Notes: generated by a model from the letters alone, not told the origin. 64,000 bases of DNA from Hemicordylus capensis (GCF_027244095.1 NC_069669.1:6226501-6290500), one strand, 5' to 3'; positions 13,301 to 22,240 are shown, counted from the first letter of the stretch. Made by a program: numbers and translations.

Positions 13301-16014
13301 TTCATGGAGCCAGTTAATAAGCTGGCCATCCTTAAAGGAGAGAGAACGAAAAAAAAGAGTATTCTTCCATAACTGAACAACTGTTAACTGGGCAAAGAGG
13401 CACCTTTTTAACGGGGTGATTCTTTTTATTTTACAGGGGGAGAGCAACTGGCCCTATCCACCCCCCAGTACATTAACTCCAGTGACTGTTGCTGGTATCT
13501 ATTTTATGTTTCTTTTTAGATTGCGAGCCCTTAGGGGACAGGGAGCCATCTTATTTATTTATATTCTCTATGTAAACCACTTTGGGAGCTTTTATTATTA
13601 TTACTACTACTACTACTACTACTACTACTACATTTATATCCCGCTCTTCCTCCAAGGAGCCCAGAGTGGTGTATTACATAGTACTTGAGTTTCTCTTTCA
13701 CAACAACCCTGTGAAGTAGGTTAGGCTGAGAGAGGAAGTGACTGGCCCAGAGTCACCCAGCTAGTTTCATGGCTGAATGGGGATTTGAACTCGGGTCTCC
13801 CCGGTCCTAGTCCAACAAATAGTTGTTGGTGGTGTTAATAGGCCTTGGGCCTGATCCAGCAGGAGTCTACTCTGACTGGCAGCAGCTCTCAGTGGTTTCA
13901 GGCAGGAGTCTCTCCCACCCCTGCCTGGAGATGCCCGGGGTTATACCTGGGACCTTCTGCATGCAAGCAGCTGCTCTGCCACTGAGTTACGGCTCCATCC
14001 CCCTGAAGCGAATTGCTTGCAGCGCTCACATGCAATATCCCACCCTGCAAACCAGGGCAGGACCTGCCCCGAATAACAGCAGCAACTATTTGTTGTTGAA
14101 TTACAAAAGGTGGGTTACATTCCTCTTTAGGCAACTTATTTGGAAGAGGGGAAAGGGCAGGTAATATACAAAGCATCTCCCAGCCTTACCTGGAGATGCC
14201 AGGGGTCAAATTTGGGACCTTTGGCATGCAATGCATAAATAACACTGGCCTAAAGCAGAGTTTCCCAACTTTGGATACCCAAACATTAGCAACATAGAGA
14301 GCCGCCTTATACCGAGTCAGACCCTTGGCCCATCTCGCTCAGGACTGTCTACACTGGCTGGCAGCAGTTCTACTACCAGTACTGTTTATATAACGCTCTT
14401 CAGCCAAAGTTCTCAAAGAGGTTTACATAGAAAAATAAATAAAACAGAAATAAGATGGTCCCCTGTCCCCAAAGGGCTCACAATCTAGAAGAAACATAAG
14501 GCAGACACCAGCAACAGCCACTGGAGGGATGCTGTGCTGGGGATGGATAAGGCCAGTTGCTCTCCCCCTGCTAGATATAAGATCACCACTTTAAAAGGCG
14601 TTTCTTTGCTTTTTTCGCAGGGATAACCTCTCCGAGGTTCCAGGCAGGAGTCTCTCCCAGCCCTACCTGGAGATGCTGCCAGGGATTGAACTTGGGACCC
14701 TCTGCATGCAAAGCAGATACTCTGCCATGAGCTGCAGCCCTATGACACTGAATGCCAGTTGCTTGGAGGCAGTGGAAAGAGGGCAATTGTCTTTATGCCC
14801 TACTGGTGGTCTTCCCAGAAACATTTGCTTGGTTCCTGTGGGAAACAGGATGCTAGACCAGATGGGCCTACGATCCAGCGGGGGGCTCCTCTTTTATTCT
14901 TAACTTACAGCAACAGCAGTGGAAATTCCTTACTTTTATATCTGGATCCAAGAGCTGATGTTTCAACAAATCAAAGTCCGTGGTCTCACCCTAAAAGAGA
15001 AAGACAAGTATTTATATCCTGACAAGCCACATTACCTCATATCAAGAGCTTAGTCTCTAATCACAAATTATACTCAGAAGCAGTGTTCCCTCTAAGGTGC
15101 GCATGCGCACACCCACCCCCAGGCCCCTGCACAGCAGTTTCTGGTGGGTTGCACCCGCCACTGCCACCCAACTGCCCAGCACCCCATTTCCCCCTCTCAC
15201 TGGATGGACTGTCTTACCACCACACTGGGGCTTTAGGAGGGCAAGATTAACCTCCGTGCAATCACCCCAAACATTAATAGGTTTATGTTTAGGCAGTCCT
15301 CATCCTCTCCTCTGGGGGTTTTACACTGATTTTTTAACATTCTCATTTAACTCAATGCTACTCTTGCAGAGAATTGGGATGCAATCAAACTTTTTGAGTA
15401 GGAAATAGCCCCCCTTTTAACATAATGGGGGGCAGGAGGCTTGCAGCACATGTAGTAACTTGAATCCTGTGTTCCCCCAAAAATCTGCTTTCAGATCCCC
15501 CCCCCCAACAACTCCACTACAATTAGTGCAAATTGTGTATTACCAGGCAGAAAGAGGAAAAACTCTACAGGTCAGTCTTTTAAGGCTGAACTTCCCAGAT
15601 CTAAAAACAATCCAGATCTAGCCAGATCTAAAAACGAATAAGATATTCTCCTTAGGGGATGAAGCCACTCTGGGAAGAGCAGAAGGTTCCAAGTTCCCTC
15701 CCTGGCAGCATCTCCAAGATACGGCTGGCAGAGGTTCTGCAACCTTGGAGAAGCCGCTGCCAGTCTGTGTAGACAATACTGAGCTAGATAGACCAACGCT
15801 CTGACTCAGTACATGGCAGCTTCCTATGTTCCTATGACCGTCAAGAAATGCTATCGATCCTATTAACACTTTTCAAACATGCTTCCAGATAATAATGCAC
15901 AACAGTGTTACCTTTTGGTATTTTAGCAGGATCTCTGTCAAGGTCCCACCAAACCGGACTGTCTTTCTTGGTGGCGAACTCAGAAATTCATCTGCAGCCA
16001 ACATGGCTAGGATT
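1367..16014 (-). CDS. RRN3: RRN3 (TIF-IA), RNA polymerase I transcription initiation factor; 15 internal exons, both ends of the gene missing
   Basis: RRN3 bridges Pol I to the promoter factor SL1 in the nucleolus and sets rRNA output according to growth signals. Exons, 5' to 3' on the minus strand: 16014-15912, 14990-14934, 13330-13241, 13144-13015, 11472-11413, 11116-11053, 10311-10242, 9389-9291, 9061-8981, 8728-8611, 7342-7212, 5937-5807, 3778-3594, 1723-1615, 1519-1367. All have AG/GT borders and phases join without a break. Recognisable human-like blocks are PPRKTVRFGGTLTEILLKY, LVSAQTIYLRPCLAMI, FLMPVLVEKFPFANKSERTL, AERLDILM, KAFCDVALHGPFYAACQAV and FFPFDPCILKR. The acidic stretch DVSDTDDDDE (11.4 kb) matches the CK2-site region of mammals. 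An in-frame ATG lies at 16004-16002, aligned with an internal Met of human RRN3; from it 523 codons are present. Exon 1 is uncertain and about two 3' exons lie left of the window. Confidence 0.95.
1887..2022. mobile_element. Fold-back hAT-type element (CCCTCTAA family), 136 bp
   Basis: Its two halves are inverted copies carrying CTACAACTCCCAGCATCC and GGGAGTTGTAGTC around a short centre. Flanks ATCCTGAC and GTCTTAAC are a worn 8-bp duplication (5 of 8). It lies in an RRN3 intron. Confidence 0.6.
2086..2640 (+). mobile_element. Two consecutive 5S rRNA-like SINE copies
   Basis: The first (2086-2290) has TTTGCTAAGTAGGGTCC and GGATGGGAAATGAC. The second (2340-2640) has TTCGCTAAGCAGGGTC, GAATGGCAGAC and a GGCAGTTCCTATGC end. 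Confidence 0.7.
3104..3237. mobile_element. Fold-back hAT-type element (CCCTCTAA family), 134 bp, perfect 8-bp TSD
   Basis: Flanked by GTTCAGTC on both sides (3096-3103 and 3238-3245). The ends are CCATGTTCCC and GGGAACATTG, and the arms carry CTACAACTCCCATAATTCC and its inverse. The terminal inverted repeat is nearly the whole element. Confidence 0.8.
3318..3512 (-). mobile_element. 5S rRNA-like SINE, 3' part
   Basis: CGGCCTTATATCGAGTCAGG, GAGACCTTCTGCATGCAAAG and CACTGAGTTATGGCC in reverse orientation, just downstream of RRN3 exon 3778-3594. Confidence 0.6.
4240..4400 (+). mobile_element. 5S rRNA-like SINE, 3' part
   Basis: GGTTCCAAGTTCCCTCCCTGG through GAGAAGCTGCTGCCAGTCTG to GGCAGCTTCCTATGTTCC. 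Confidence 0.65.
4905..5088 (-). mobile_element. Same CR1-like family, partial
   Basis: GGCCCACCGG- and CCTGATCCAGCAGGGCTGTTC-type words in reverse orientation. Confidence 0.5.
5480..5775. mobile_element. Two adjacent fold-back elements with ACTACAACTCCCAT arms
   Basis: The first (about 5480-5632) starts GTCTGCTCAACTTAGG and ends GAAGTTGAGCAGCC. The second (about 5641-5775) starts CAGGGATTCCCAATTGG and ends ACCGGTTGAGGACTC. Both halves of each carry GACTACAACTCCC-like words in inverted order. They lie in the RRN3 intron just 5' of exon 5937-5807 in transcript direction reversed. Confidence 0.55.
6212..6368. mobile_element. Inverted-repeat element
   Basis: AGGTAGCACCTTTTAGACTAACTGA and the inverse of TCAGTCAGTCTAAAAGCTGCTACCT form ends of about 26 bp. 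Internal AACCCACTTC and CCGACGAAAGCTCATGC words recur in amniote genomes. Confidence 0.5.
6485..6965 (+). mobile_element. Sauropsid dispersed repeat with CR1-like features, long copy
   Basis: AAGAACAGCCCTGCTGGATC, CAGTGGCCCACC, CCTCCATGGACTTATCTAAACC, CATCCTGTGGCAGAGAATTCC and TGTGTGAAAAAGAGCTTCC in order. Related words mark the same family in turtles and crocodiles. The class is not certain. Confidence 0.6.
7588..7806 (-). mobile_element. Sauria-type tRNA-derived SINE
   Basis: In minus orientation it reads CGTGGTGTAGTGGTTAAGAG, GGTTCAAATCCCC (A- and B-box-like tRNA promoter), CACCTCTCTCTCAGCC and GGAGGAAGAGCGGGATATAA, the order of squamate Sauria SINEs, which are mobilised by BovB. Confidence 0.75.
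8383..8580 (-). mobile_element. 5S rRNA-like SINE, 3' part
   Basis: GGAAGCTGCCATATACCAAG to TGCCAATGAGCTACAACG in reverse orientation, immediately downstream of RRN3 exon 8728-8611. Confidence 0.65.
9533..10055. mobile_element. Fold-back hAT element split by a later LINE-like insertion
   Basis: The ends are CAGGGGTTTCC and GGGAACCCTG. Flanks ATTTAAAC (9525-9532) and GTTTAAAC (10056-10063) match at 7 of 8. The left half, up to about 9606, carries CTACAACTCCCATCATCC. Then a 375-bp CR1-like piece intervenes, and the right half resumes near 9986. Confidence 0.7.
9607..9985 (+). mobile_element. Same CR1-like family, inserted in a fold-back hAT element
   Basis: GAACAGCCCTGCTGGATCAGG to CCATGAATTTATCTAAACAC. 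The halves of the hAT element at 9533-10055 lie on either side. Confidence 0.6.
10545..10855 (+). mobile_element. 5S rRNA-like SINE, full-length copy
   Basis: The head reads GAGAGCTGGTCTTGTGGTAG, then a block resembling the internal promoter of 5S rRNA: TAAGCAGGGTCTACCCTGGTT, then AAATGGGAGACC (5S has AAGCTAAGCAGGGTC, CCTGGTTAGTAC and GATGGGAGACC), followed by GAGCACTGTAAG (5S GGTGCTGTAGG). The body (GATATTCCCCTTAGAGGATG, then GGAGAAGCCGCTGCCAGTCTG) ends at a CAGCTTCCTATGTTCCTA tail. This is the reference copy for the family. It lies in an RRN3 intron. Confidence 0.8.
11735..11935 (-). mobile_element. 5S rRNA-like SINE, 5' part
   Basis: Contains CCCCACTTAGCAAAGAGGAC and CCACAAGACCAGCTCTCCTCC. 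It abuts the hAT element at 11944. Confidence 0.6.
11944..12079. mobile_element. 136-bp fold-back hAT element (CAGGGATTCTC family), perfect TSD
   Basis: The 8-bp duplication CTCTAAAA lies at 11936-11943 and 12080-12087. The ends are CAGGGATTCTC and GAGAATCCCTG. The arms carry GGTCCCCAGATGTTATTGGA and its inverse. Confidence 0.88.
12299..12424. mobile_element. Fold-back hAT-type element (CCCTCTAA family)
   Basis: The arms TTCCCAGATGTTGTTGACTA and its inverse surround a short spacer. Flanks ATCCAGAC and ACGCAGAC agree at 6 of 8 positions. Confidence 0.65.
12540..12785 (+). mobile_element. LINE-tail-like family (ACCGCTCTTCCAAA), full copy
   Basis: TTTCTAGACCGCTCTTCC, CCCCAAAGGGCTCACAATCT, AGACACCAGCAACAGTCACTGG and AGGTGCCTCTTTGCCC. 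Related copies lie at 13380-13595 (-), 14368-14620 (+), 16620-16830 (-), 23657-23905 (+) and 47740-48012 (+), and shorter ones at 6088-6190, 42698-42755 and 43560-43625. It looks like the reverse of a CR1/L2-type 3' end. Confidence 0.55.
13380..13595 (-). mobile_element. LINE-tail-like family copy
   Basis: GGGCAAAGAGGCACCTTTTT to AAACCACTTTGGGAGC. It starts 50 bp upstream of RRN3 exon 13330-13241. Confidence 0.5.
13595..13631. repeat. (TAT)n/(TAC)n microsatellite
   Basis: ATTATT passing into ten TAC units at the junction of a LINE tail and a Sauria SINE. Confidence 0.9.
13628..13812 (-). mobile_element. Sauria-type tRNA-derived SINE
   Basis: Same family as 7588-7806. GGATTTGAACTCGGGTC and CCTGTGAAGTAGGTTAGGC are visible on plus. 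It ends at a (TAC)n run at 13595-13631. Confidence 0.7.
13850..14060 (-). mobile_element. 5S rRNA-like SINE, partial
   Basis: GACTGGCAGCAGCTCTC, GGGACCTTCTGCATGCAAGC and ACTGAGTTACGGCTCC in reverse order. Confidence 0.55.
14284..14740 (-). mobile_element. 5S rRNA-like SINE split by a LINE-tail insertion
   Basis: The left piece ends CTGGCTGGCAGCAGTTCT (about 14366). The right piece resumes CTCTCCGAGGTTCCAGGCAG (about 14626). Between them lies a 250-bp LINE-tail family member. Confidence 0.6.
14755..14905 (-). mobile_element. Same CR1-like family, partial
   Basis: GGGAAACAGGATGCTAGACC and GATCCAGCGGGGGGCTCC, reverse orientation, abutting RRN3 exon 14990-14934. Confidence 0.5.
15628..15840 (+). 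mobile_element. 5S rRNA-like SINE, 3' part
   Basis: GATATTCTCCTTAGGGGATG to GGCAGCTTCCTATGTTCC, in the RRN3 intron after exon 16014-15912. Confidence 0.65.
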
Positions 16015-16619
16015 CTAAATGATGAAATAAAACACAAGACTGAGGGAAATTGACAAGCTTTGTAGACAGTTTGGGGGTGATTTTTTTTACCTCCTACGTG
16101 AACGAAAAGCATAACCTAGGCCTTGACACACTTTTTCCTCTGGATCAAGGAATCAGCTCAAACATGTAACAGGACAGAAACAGGGCAGCCTGGGACAATA
16201 CAGGTTTTATTACCTCCAAATAGCCTAGTCTATAGATAACTATAGATAAGGGGTCTTATGGCACAGGTGCCCAAAGTGGCACAGAAAATGATTTTGAGTG
16301 GCACTCACGCTGACTCCTGAGAGGAAGCTGTACCACTGAACATAGCAGGATCCAGTTTCCCTGTTCTAGATCATTTCCCCCCTGGCACTGGAGTAAACAC
16401 ATCCCGTGGCACAGTCTGGAAAATGACACAGGAATTTCTCCACTATTATATGCCCGGATGGACATTATTAGTGGGAGCAATTCTGCTTGTTCAGGAACAA
16501 CTAAACTAGCAAACTGTTAAGATTTGCATTTTTACAAACAAGAGACTTTCTTTTTAAAGATATATTCCTGGCATGCTAAACCTTTACACAAGAGTAAGTG
16601 AATGAAGATTTCCCCTGCT

Positions 16620-16830
16620 ACCTGAACAAAAGAGGCACCTTTTAACGTGGTGATTCTCTTTATTTAGCAGGGGGAGAGCAACAAGCCTTATTCATCCCCA
16701 GCACAGTCCATCTTGTGTTCCTTTTTTCAGAATGTGAGCCTTTTAGGGACGGGGACACACACACACACGGGAACTTTTGCTGAAAAGCTTTGGGAACTTT
16801 TGTTGAAAAGTGGTATATAAATATTCGGCG
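16620..16830 (-). mobile_element. LINE-tail-like family copy
   Basis: AAAGAGGCACCTTTTAACGTGG to GAAAAGTGGTATATAAAT, with a (AC)n run inside. Confidence 0.5.
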
Positions 16831-17017
16831 TCAACTTGGCACACCACTTCTGAAAGGCTGCCAACCCCTGCTAAAGATCTATCCTGGTATAATAGCTGGA
16901 GGTGCCAGAGGGGAGACCCCAGGCTCTCCTGTGGGGAGCTGCCAAGCGTGTGCTTCTGTCTCTGAGCTCAGGACGACCTGAAGGGAAACATACAAGAGTG
17001 TGTGTCTGTACCTCTAA

Positions 17018-17465
17018 GAACCTAAGAACAGCCCCGCTGGATCAGGCCCAAGGAAACCCATCTAGACCAGCATCCTGTTTCACACAATGGCCCACCAGAT
17101 GCTCTGGGAAGCTCAAAGGCAAGAGATGAAGGCATGCCCTCTCTCCTGCTGTTGCTCCCCTGCAACTGGTATTGAGAGGCATCTTGCATTTGAAGCAGGA
17201 GGTGGCCTATATTAGCCACCAGACTAGTACCCATTGCTAGCCCTGTCCTCCATGAATCTGTCCAAGCAAAAGCCAACCAAGCTAGTGGATCCAACACATC
17301 CCCGTGTCAGAGAATTCCAAAGATTAATTATGCGCAGTGTGAAAAAGTTTTTCCTTTTGCAGGTCCCAAATTTCCTGGCCATCAGTTTCATGAGATGACC
17401 CCTGTTCTAGCCTTGTGGGAGTGGGAGAAATTTTTCTCTCTGTCCAACATCTCTAAAAGCATATA
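17018..17465 (+). mobile_element. Same CR1-like family, long copy
   Basis: CTAAGAACAGCCCCGCTGGATC to AGAGAATTCCAAAGATTAATTATG and GAGTGGGAGAAATTTTTCTC, 0.3 kb downstream of the RRN3 promoter. Confidence 0.6.
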
Positions 17466-17584
17466 GTTATACATCCATCTAGAGAGAGGTACTTCTGTCT
17501 TTCTGTGTCTAATATCTAGATAAACAGAGATACAAACATGTATATAAACACATCAGCATGTGTGTGGATGGGTGGATCAGGGTG

Positions 17585-17715
17585 CAAAACTCTGGCCCTC
17601 CTGCTAGGTTTCGGACTACAACCCCCATCATTCCCGACTACTGGTCACTGTGGCAGGGGATGATGGGGATTGTAGTCCAGTGACAGCTGGAGGACCAAAG
17701 TTGCGCAGCCCTAGC
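17585..17715. mobile_element. Fold-back element next to the RRN3 promoter
   Basis: GACTACAACCCCCATCATTCC and its inverse GATGGGGATTGTAGTCC flank a short centre. The outer arms AACTCTGGCCCTCCTG and CTGGAGGACCAAAGTT pair. Confidence 0.55.
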
Positions 17716-18110
17716 TCTTCTAATGCCTGGACGTGCCAGAGGCAGACCAGCCCCGCAGCTGCCGAGTGCGTGCCTCTCTGCCCCTGGGCCCGGGCCGGGC
17801 CAGCCCAAGCCCAACTAGCCGGCCTCCCTCCCTCCCTCCTTGCCCAGCGCAGCTCTCTCCCCACCTTCTCTCTTCCGGCTGCCCGCTCAGGGTCTCCGCC
17901 GGCCGCCAAGCCGCTCCTGCCGCTCCGTCTCCGGCGACGCCACTAGCTCGCCCTGCTCCATGCCAGCAGAACGCAGCAGCAGCAACGCACCGCACAGGCC
18001 AGGCACGCCACGGGGGAGCCGGAAGTGACGTGCCGCTCTGCCTTGCCTTGCCTTGCCCGCCCCGCCCATTCCAGCCCTGCCCTCACCCCCGTGGGCCACA
18101 AATCAGTGAA
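17700..18110 (-). promoter_or_regulatory. RRN3: CpG-rich promoter and probable first exon of RRN3
   Basis: This is the only GC-rich, CpG-dense stretch upstream of RRN3 exon 2, as expected for a housekeeping promoter. It holds an ETS/CRE composite, CCGGAAGTGACG, at about 18019-18030 and GC boxes (CCCGCCCCGCCC) near 18055-18070. A donor-like GAGAAG|GTGGGG lies near 17865. The frame that joins that donor to exon 2 has no ATG that I can find, so the first exon may be 5' UTR with translation starting in exon 2. A short ATG ORF starting MEQGEL (17961 downward) stops before the donor and would be an upstream ORF. The exact first exon is inferred. Confidence 0.6.
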
Positions 18111-18139
18111 GCCACCACGGCACTTCAGGTTTCCAGTTG

Positions 18140-19000
18140 ACCACGTCAGGGGCAATAGCGTAAAACAGAACCCGGAAAAAGGCACCATCAGATGACGATG
18201 ACATGACTGCTATTTTGGTTATTAGTAGTACTAATGCCATCATTCAAAAAAAAAGAAAGAATAAATCACTAATAAACTACAACTAATGTCATTGTCTTTT
18301 AATAATAATAATGATAATAATAATAAGACATGCCATCATTCATAAAAAGAATGTTGCTAATAAACTACCACTGTCATTGTCTATTTATTATTAATTATGT
18401 ATTATTATTATTAGTAGTAGTAGTCATGCCATCATTAATAAAAAGAATGTCACTAATAAACTACCACTAATGTGGTCGCTAAGAGTCGACACCAACTTGA
18501 TGGCACTTAATCAATGTCAAAGTATTAATAAAATATTGATATTAATATATCTTAATTTGTATATTGATATCTGTATATCAATATATACTCAATGTGTGTG
18601 TATGTGTATACACACACACACACATACATAATGCATATCTCAATATATACTCATAATCAATATATATTCATAATGTGTATGAATAATGTATATGTGTATC
18701 TCGAGAATCTTTCTATGTGGTCACTAAGAGTCGATACCGACTTGACAGCACTTAATCAGTCAATCAATATTGATCTTATATGATGATGGTGGTGGTGATG
18801 ATTATTGGTAGTAGTCATGCGATTATTAACAACATAATAAAATATTACTAAACAAACACTAATGCAATAGTATTGATGAAATATCAATATTAATATGATG
18901 AAGTGGTGCCATTATTAATAAAATGATAAAATAGTAATAAACACTAATGTATTAATAAAATATTGAGATGGAGATGATGATAGGCAGGATCGAGGCTAAG
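18140..19000. repeat. AT-rich tandem and simple repeats downstream of the RRN3 promoter
   Basis: Words such as CATGCCATCATTAATAAAAAG and CACTAATAAACTACCACTAATG recur near 18230, 18330, 18425, 18815 and 18905, interleaved with (TAA)n, (TG)n and the BovB-like tails. No coding sequence is seen. Confidence 0.6.
18470..18770 (+). mobile_element. Two BovB-like 3' tails in AT-rich DNA
   Basis: GTCGCTAAGAGTCGACACC with CTTGATGGCACTTAATC (18473-18515) and GTCACTAAGAGTCGATACC with CTTGACAGCACTTAATC (18718-18765) resemble the conserved end of BovB (cow GTCGCAAAGAGTCGGACACG). They are 245 bp apart in the same direction. Confidence 0.6.
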
Positions 19001-19007
19001 TGAGGCT

Positions 19008-19150
19008 AAGAGCAGTGTGGTGTAGTGGTTAGAGGGCTGGCCTAGGGCCGGGGAGACGTGAGTTCGAATCCTGATTCAGCCATGAAACTCACTCTGATTT
19101 TGGCCCATGACACCCAGTGAATTTCAGGGCTGAAGTGGGGGAATGAATAA
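19008..19150 (+). mobile_element. Sauria-type SINE, 5' part
   Basis: GTGTGGTGTAGTGGTTAGAG, GTGAGTTCGAATCC and CAGCCATGAAACTCACTC. The 3' end is lost. Confidence 0.7.
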
Positions 19151-19387
19151 ATAAGTAACTTAAGTCCTGTTAATTTCCCTGACTAACTTAGGACTCAGCC
19201 TGAATCCTGCTTCACAATAGCCAGGCTGCAGACAGACTCAGCACTGAAATTAATGAGGCAGAACGGAAGTTAGTTACGTACTACAAAGTCTCCTCCCTCC
19301 ACCACTTTTGGTCTTACATTTACATAAATCACAAAATTTTCCCAACACCAATCATACATTTAAAGTCAAATTGCATGAAACAGAGCC

Positions 19388-19580
19388 AGCATAGCATAGA
19401 GTGTTGAACCAGGACTGGGAAGACCTGAGTTTGAATCCCCATTCAACCATGAAACTCACTGGGTAACTCTGGGCTAGTCATGTATCTCTCAGTTTAGCCT
19501 ACTTCACAGGGTTGTTGTGAGGATAAAATAAGCATGAACACTACCCTGAGCTCCTCAGAGGAAAAGCAGGTTGTAAAAAA
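19388..19580 (+). mobile_element. Sauria-type SINE, near full length
   Basis: CATAGCATAGAGTGTTGAACC, GTTTGAATCCCC, CTTCACAGGGTTGTTGTGAGG and a run of A at the end. Confidence 0.7.
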
Positions 19581-19589
19581 AAAAAAAAG

Positions 19590-20384
19590 AAAAGAAAATG
19601 AAAAAGAAAACAAAGTCTAAAAACCCAAATGATATACTTTTAGGGACAGATTTCTTCAACCAAGAATCTGGCAGAGTCAACTACCTCCTAGTTTCTTCCC
19701 TCTGTGAATTTAGCAGCATTCAGAAATGATCACGCAGGCAGCCAACACAATCTTACTAATGATCCATTTGCCAGTGGCAGGGATGAATCACAGTGTCAAT
19801 GTTTATTGAGTGAGGTAGGTACGAGCCTTTCCATTGTTTTCACAACTCCACATTTTCAGAAACATAACTTACATTTTTATAAATTACTGTAATCAATCAT
19901 TTTCACATATTTCACATAGTAGTAAAAATCTAGTGCATTTATTCAATTTTCCTGAGAAAACAAGTTAGGATATGTCATCCTTTTAAAATTGCAGCATTAA
20001 ATTAAATTTTTTAAAGCTTAAAAAAAAAAAATCTGAGTATTGACATTGAGACTGGATATCAAGTATAACATAAAAAATGCACAAAGTGACTGTAATTAAT
20101 GTCAACAATCATTTGCAAAACTTCTTCACAGAGTGATCTTATTAATAAGATGTGCTCATGGCACTTTTAAGAATTTCCAGTCTTTGGTTTCAAGGTGCTA
20201 AAGTTTCCTGTCCAAGGTCTTAGTCCTGTGAATACTGTACTTCTAAACTCTAAGTTTTAATCACTTTCATAAGCAGCTGTTTGCAGGATAAAGGCTCAAG
20301 CGTATAAGTGCTAAGGTCCGTCCCCCCGCCCCCAAAATCTTTTTTTTTGAGTAAAGATGTAGATCCAGTTGCCCATAAACTATT
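19590..20384 (-). other. Possible 3' UTR of the orphan exon; otherwise unassigned
   Basis: AT-rich and free of recognised repeats. A minus-strand AATAAA is present at 19943-19938. Nothing else is seen. Confidence 0.3.
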
Positions 20385-20641
20385 TTAAATGTAAATAACT
20401 GAACATAAATCCTCTGACATTGCTTGAGATACAGGCAACACAACTGTGTACAACTGAAGCATATTTGGCAAAAGTGTGGTTCCAGTACATTGTGCAGATT
20501 CTGGGAAGGCTGTTGAGATTTTGCCGTGAAGGAAACAAGCCATTTTTATAATTTCCCCCATAATCTGATGACCAAGATGATGCTCACATTCCTTTTCCAA
20601 CATGTGGCAGTAACAACGAGTAACATTTTTCAATAAATCCT
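20385..20641 (-). CDS. Orphan terminal exon, product not recognised
   Basis: A pyrimidine-rich acceptor (TTTATTTTTCCCTTCAG) precedes an open frame that begins DLLKNVTRCYCHMLEKE, contains HHLGHQIMGEIIKMACFLHG and ends MSEDLCSVIYI before a stop, about 85 residues in all. The composition is gene-like, with mixed helical residues and no repeat similarity. About 450 bp downstream on the minus strand there is an AATAAA (19938-19943). It looks like the last exon of an alpha-helical, possibly HEAT-type protein, but I could not name the family. No partner exons were found between here and the TMEM238-like gene at 24.2 kb. It may therefore be a relic, a duplicated exon, or part of a gene with distant exons. 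Confidence 0.4.
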
Positions 20642-20945
20642 GAAGGGAAAAATAAATACAGATAAGACAACAGGTTATTTCTAGTACAGCTCCTTTTGAA
20701 TAGATGGAAACATACTTCTCAACTAAACAGAAGCAGCTGTATAGCATAAGCAAAATGTGCTCTGAATGGTCTTCATAGGTCCCTTAATTATTTATTATTG
20801 TTGTTTACACAGGATAGGTGTTATTGACTGATTTGTTTTATCCAGACACTGAGTCCTTCCCAAGGACCTGGGGTGGCTGAATTTTATTATCAATGTTGTT
20901 GCTGTTATTATAGATATCGTCGCAGAATATAGGCTGTTCCCAGTA

Positions 20946-21036
20946 AAGTTGCTTTTTTTGTAATTGGCTGATGGTGATTTCTGTGGCCCCTATGGTGTTA
21001 CAGAAATCACTATCAGCCAATTACAAAAAGCAACTT
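20946..21036. repeat. Inverted repeat, about 37-bp arms, 15-bp loop
   Basis: AGTTGCTTTTTTTGTAATTGG and GCTGATGGTGATTTCTGT pair with ACAGAAATCACTATCAGCC and AATTACAAAAAGCAACTT with few mismatches. It is probably a small fold-back transposon remnant. It lies just upstream of the orphan exon on the minus strand. Confidence 0.65.
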
Positions 21037-21121
21037 ATTATTTTTATTATTATTAGTCCCTTAATTAAGATCCACAAAAGCAGCCCTTCATTGATTAGTT
21101 TAATCAGACTAGAATCTATTA

Positions 21122-21400
21122 TATAAGAACATAAGAACAACCTTCCTGGATCAGGCCCAAGGAGGCCCATCTAGTCCAGCATCCTGTTTCGCACAGTGGC
21201 CCACCAGATGCTGCTGGAAGCCACAGGCAGGAGCTGAGGACATGCCCTCCCTCCTGCTGTTACTCCCCTGCAACTGGTACTCAGAGGCATCCTGCCTCTG
21301 AGGCTGAAGGTGGCCTATAGCCCTCCAACTAGCCGATGATAGACTTCTCCTCCATGAAGTTATCCAAGCCCCTCTTAAAGCCATCCAGGTTGTTGGGTGT
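21122..21400 (+). mobile_element. Same CR1-like family
   Basis: ATAAGAACATAAGAACAACC to CCCCTCTTAAAGCCATCCAGG. Confidence 0.6.
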
Positions 21401-21479
21401 TTGTGGGTGTATTTGTCGAAAGAAAGTAATACTTCCCGATTACCTATAGATACCAAATAGCTGAATGAACTACTTTTTA

Positions 21480-22240
21480 CACTGGAATATGCTAGAGGGA
21501 AAGGTTTGTTTGTTTGTTTTTATTTTCTTAAAATGCGTTCAGAATATAATCCTCAGATTTTAACTGTTTTTCTGAACAAATTTCTCACTCAATACCCAGA
21601 TCAATTCAAACACAAGATCATATCCAAGAGAAGCAGAAGATCTTACTCAGATTCAAATTTACCATTTATGGTAAACTGTAAAATGAATGTTTGAGATGGA
21701 AGTCCTACAGATTTCAAAATGTTCTCTTACTTTTCCTTCCCCAGCACATTAAGTAAAACATTCAATTACATATATTCAATTTCCTGAATTTGCCTATAAT
21801 TGTAATCTACGCAAAATGACTTCTAGGTCAACCAAGGACCTCACCTACTAGTAGAATAATAATGATAATGAAGCTATTATCAAACATCAGCAAGCCAGCC
21901 CTTTCATAGTCAGTAAATTTTCAGGATCTGCTTAGCCCTATGAACCTTTTTAAAAAATTTGTCTGGGAGAGATAATATCTCCTGGATATAGGCAATATCC
22001 CCTCCCCACCACCCCCAGGTTTTAGGTAAGCCCCTAGCAACCTCCATTCATTGAATCAGATTATCACTGTCACTCCTTCAACCATGCAACTGAAATAAAG
22101 AGCCAGAGAATACCATCTTATTTATGGCAATACCATACTCCAAGTAGTATCTCTCAGTAGCCTGAAGCTTGCAGATTGACAGCCTGTAGCACAGTCACTC
22201 AGACAAGTAAAACTATAAAACCTGACCTAGTGAAAGAAGT
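21480..22240. other. Unassigned intergenic sequence
   Basis: AT-rich, with no repeat family or gene-like ORF recognised on either strand. Confidence 0.4.

Noticed and set aside
17887-18099. Frame starting MEQGEL as the RRN3 N-terminus
   Set aside because: It stops before any credible donor, does not resemble known RRN3 N-termini and is out of phase with exon 2.
18592-18640. Array-like TATG/CACA repeats as a CRISPR or structured array
   Set aside because: Simple-sequence DNA in a vertebrate genome, with no spacer-repeat structure.
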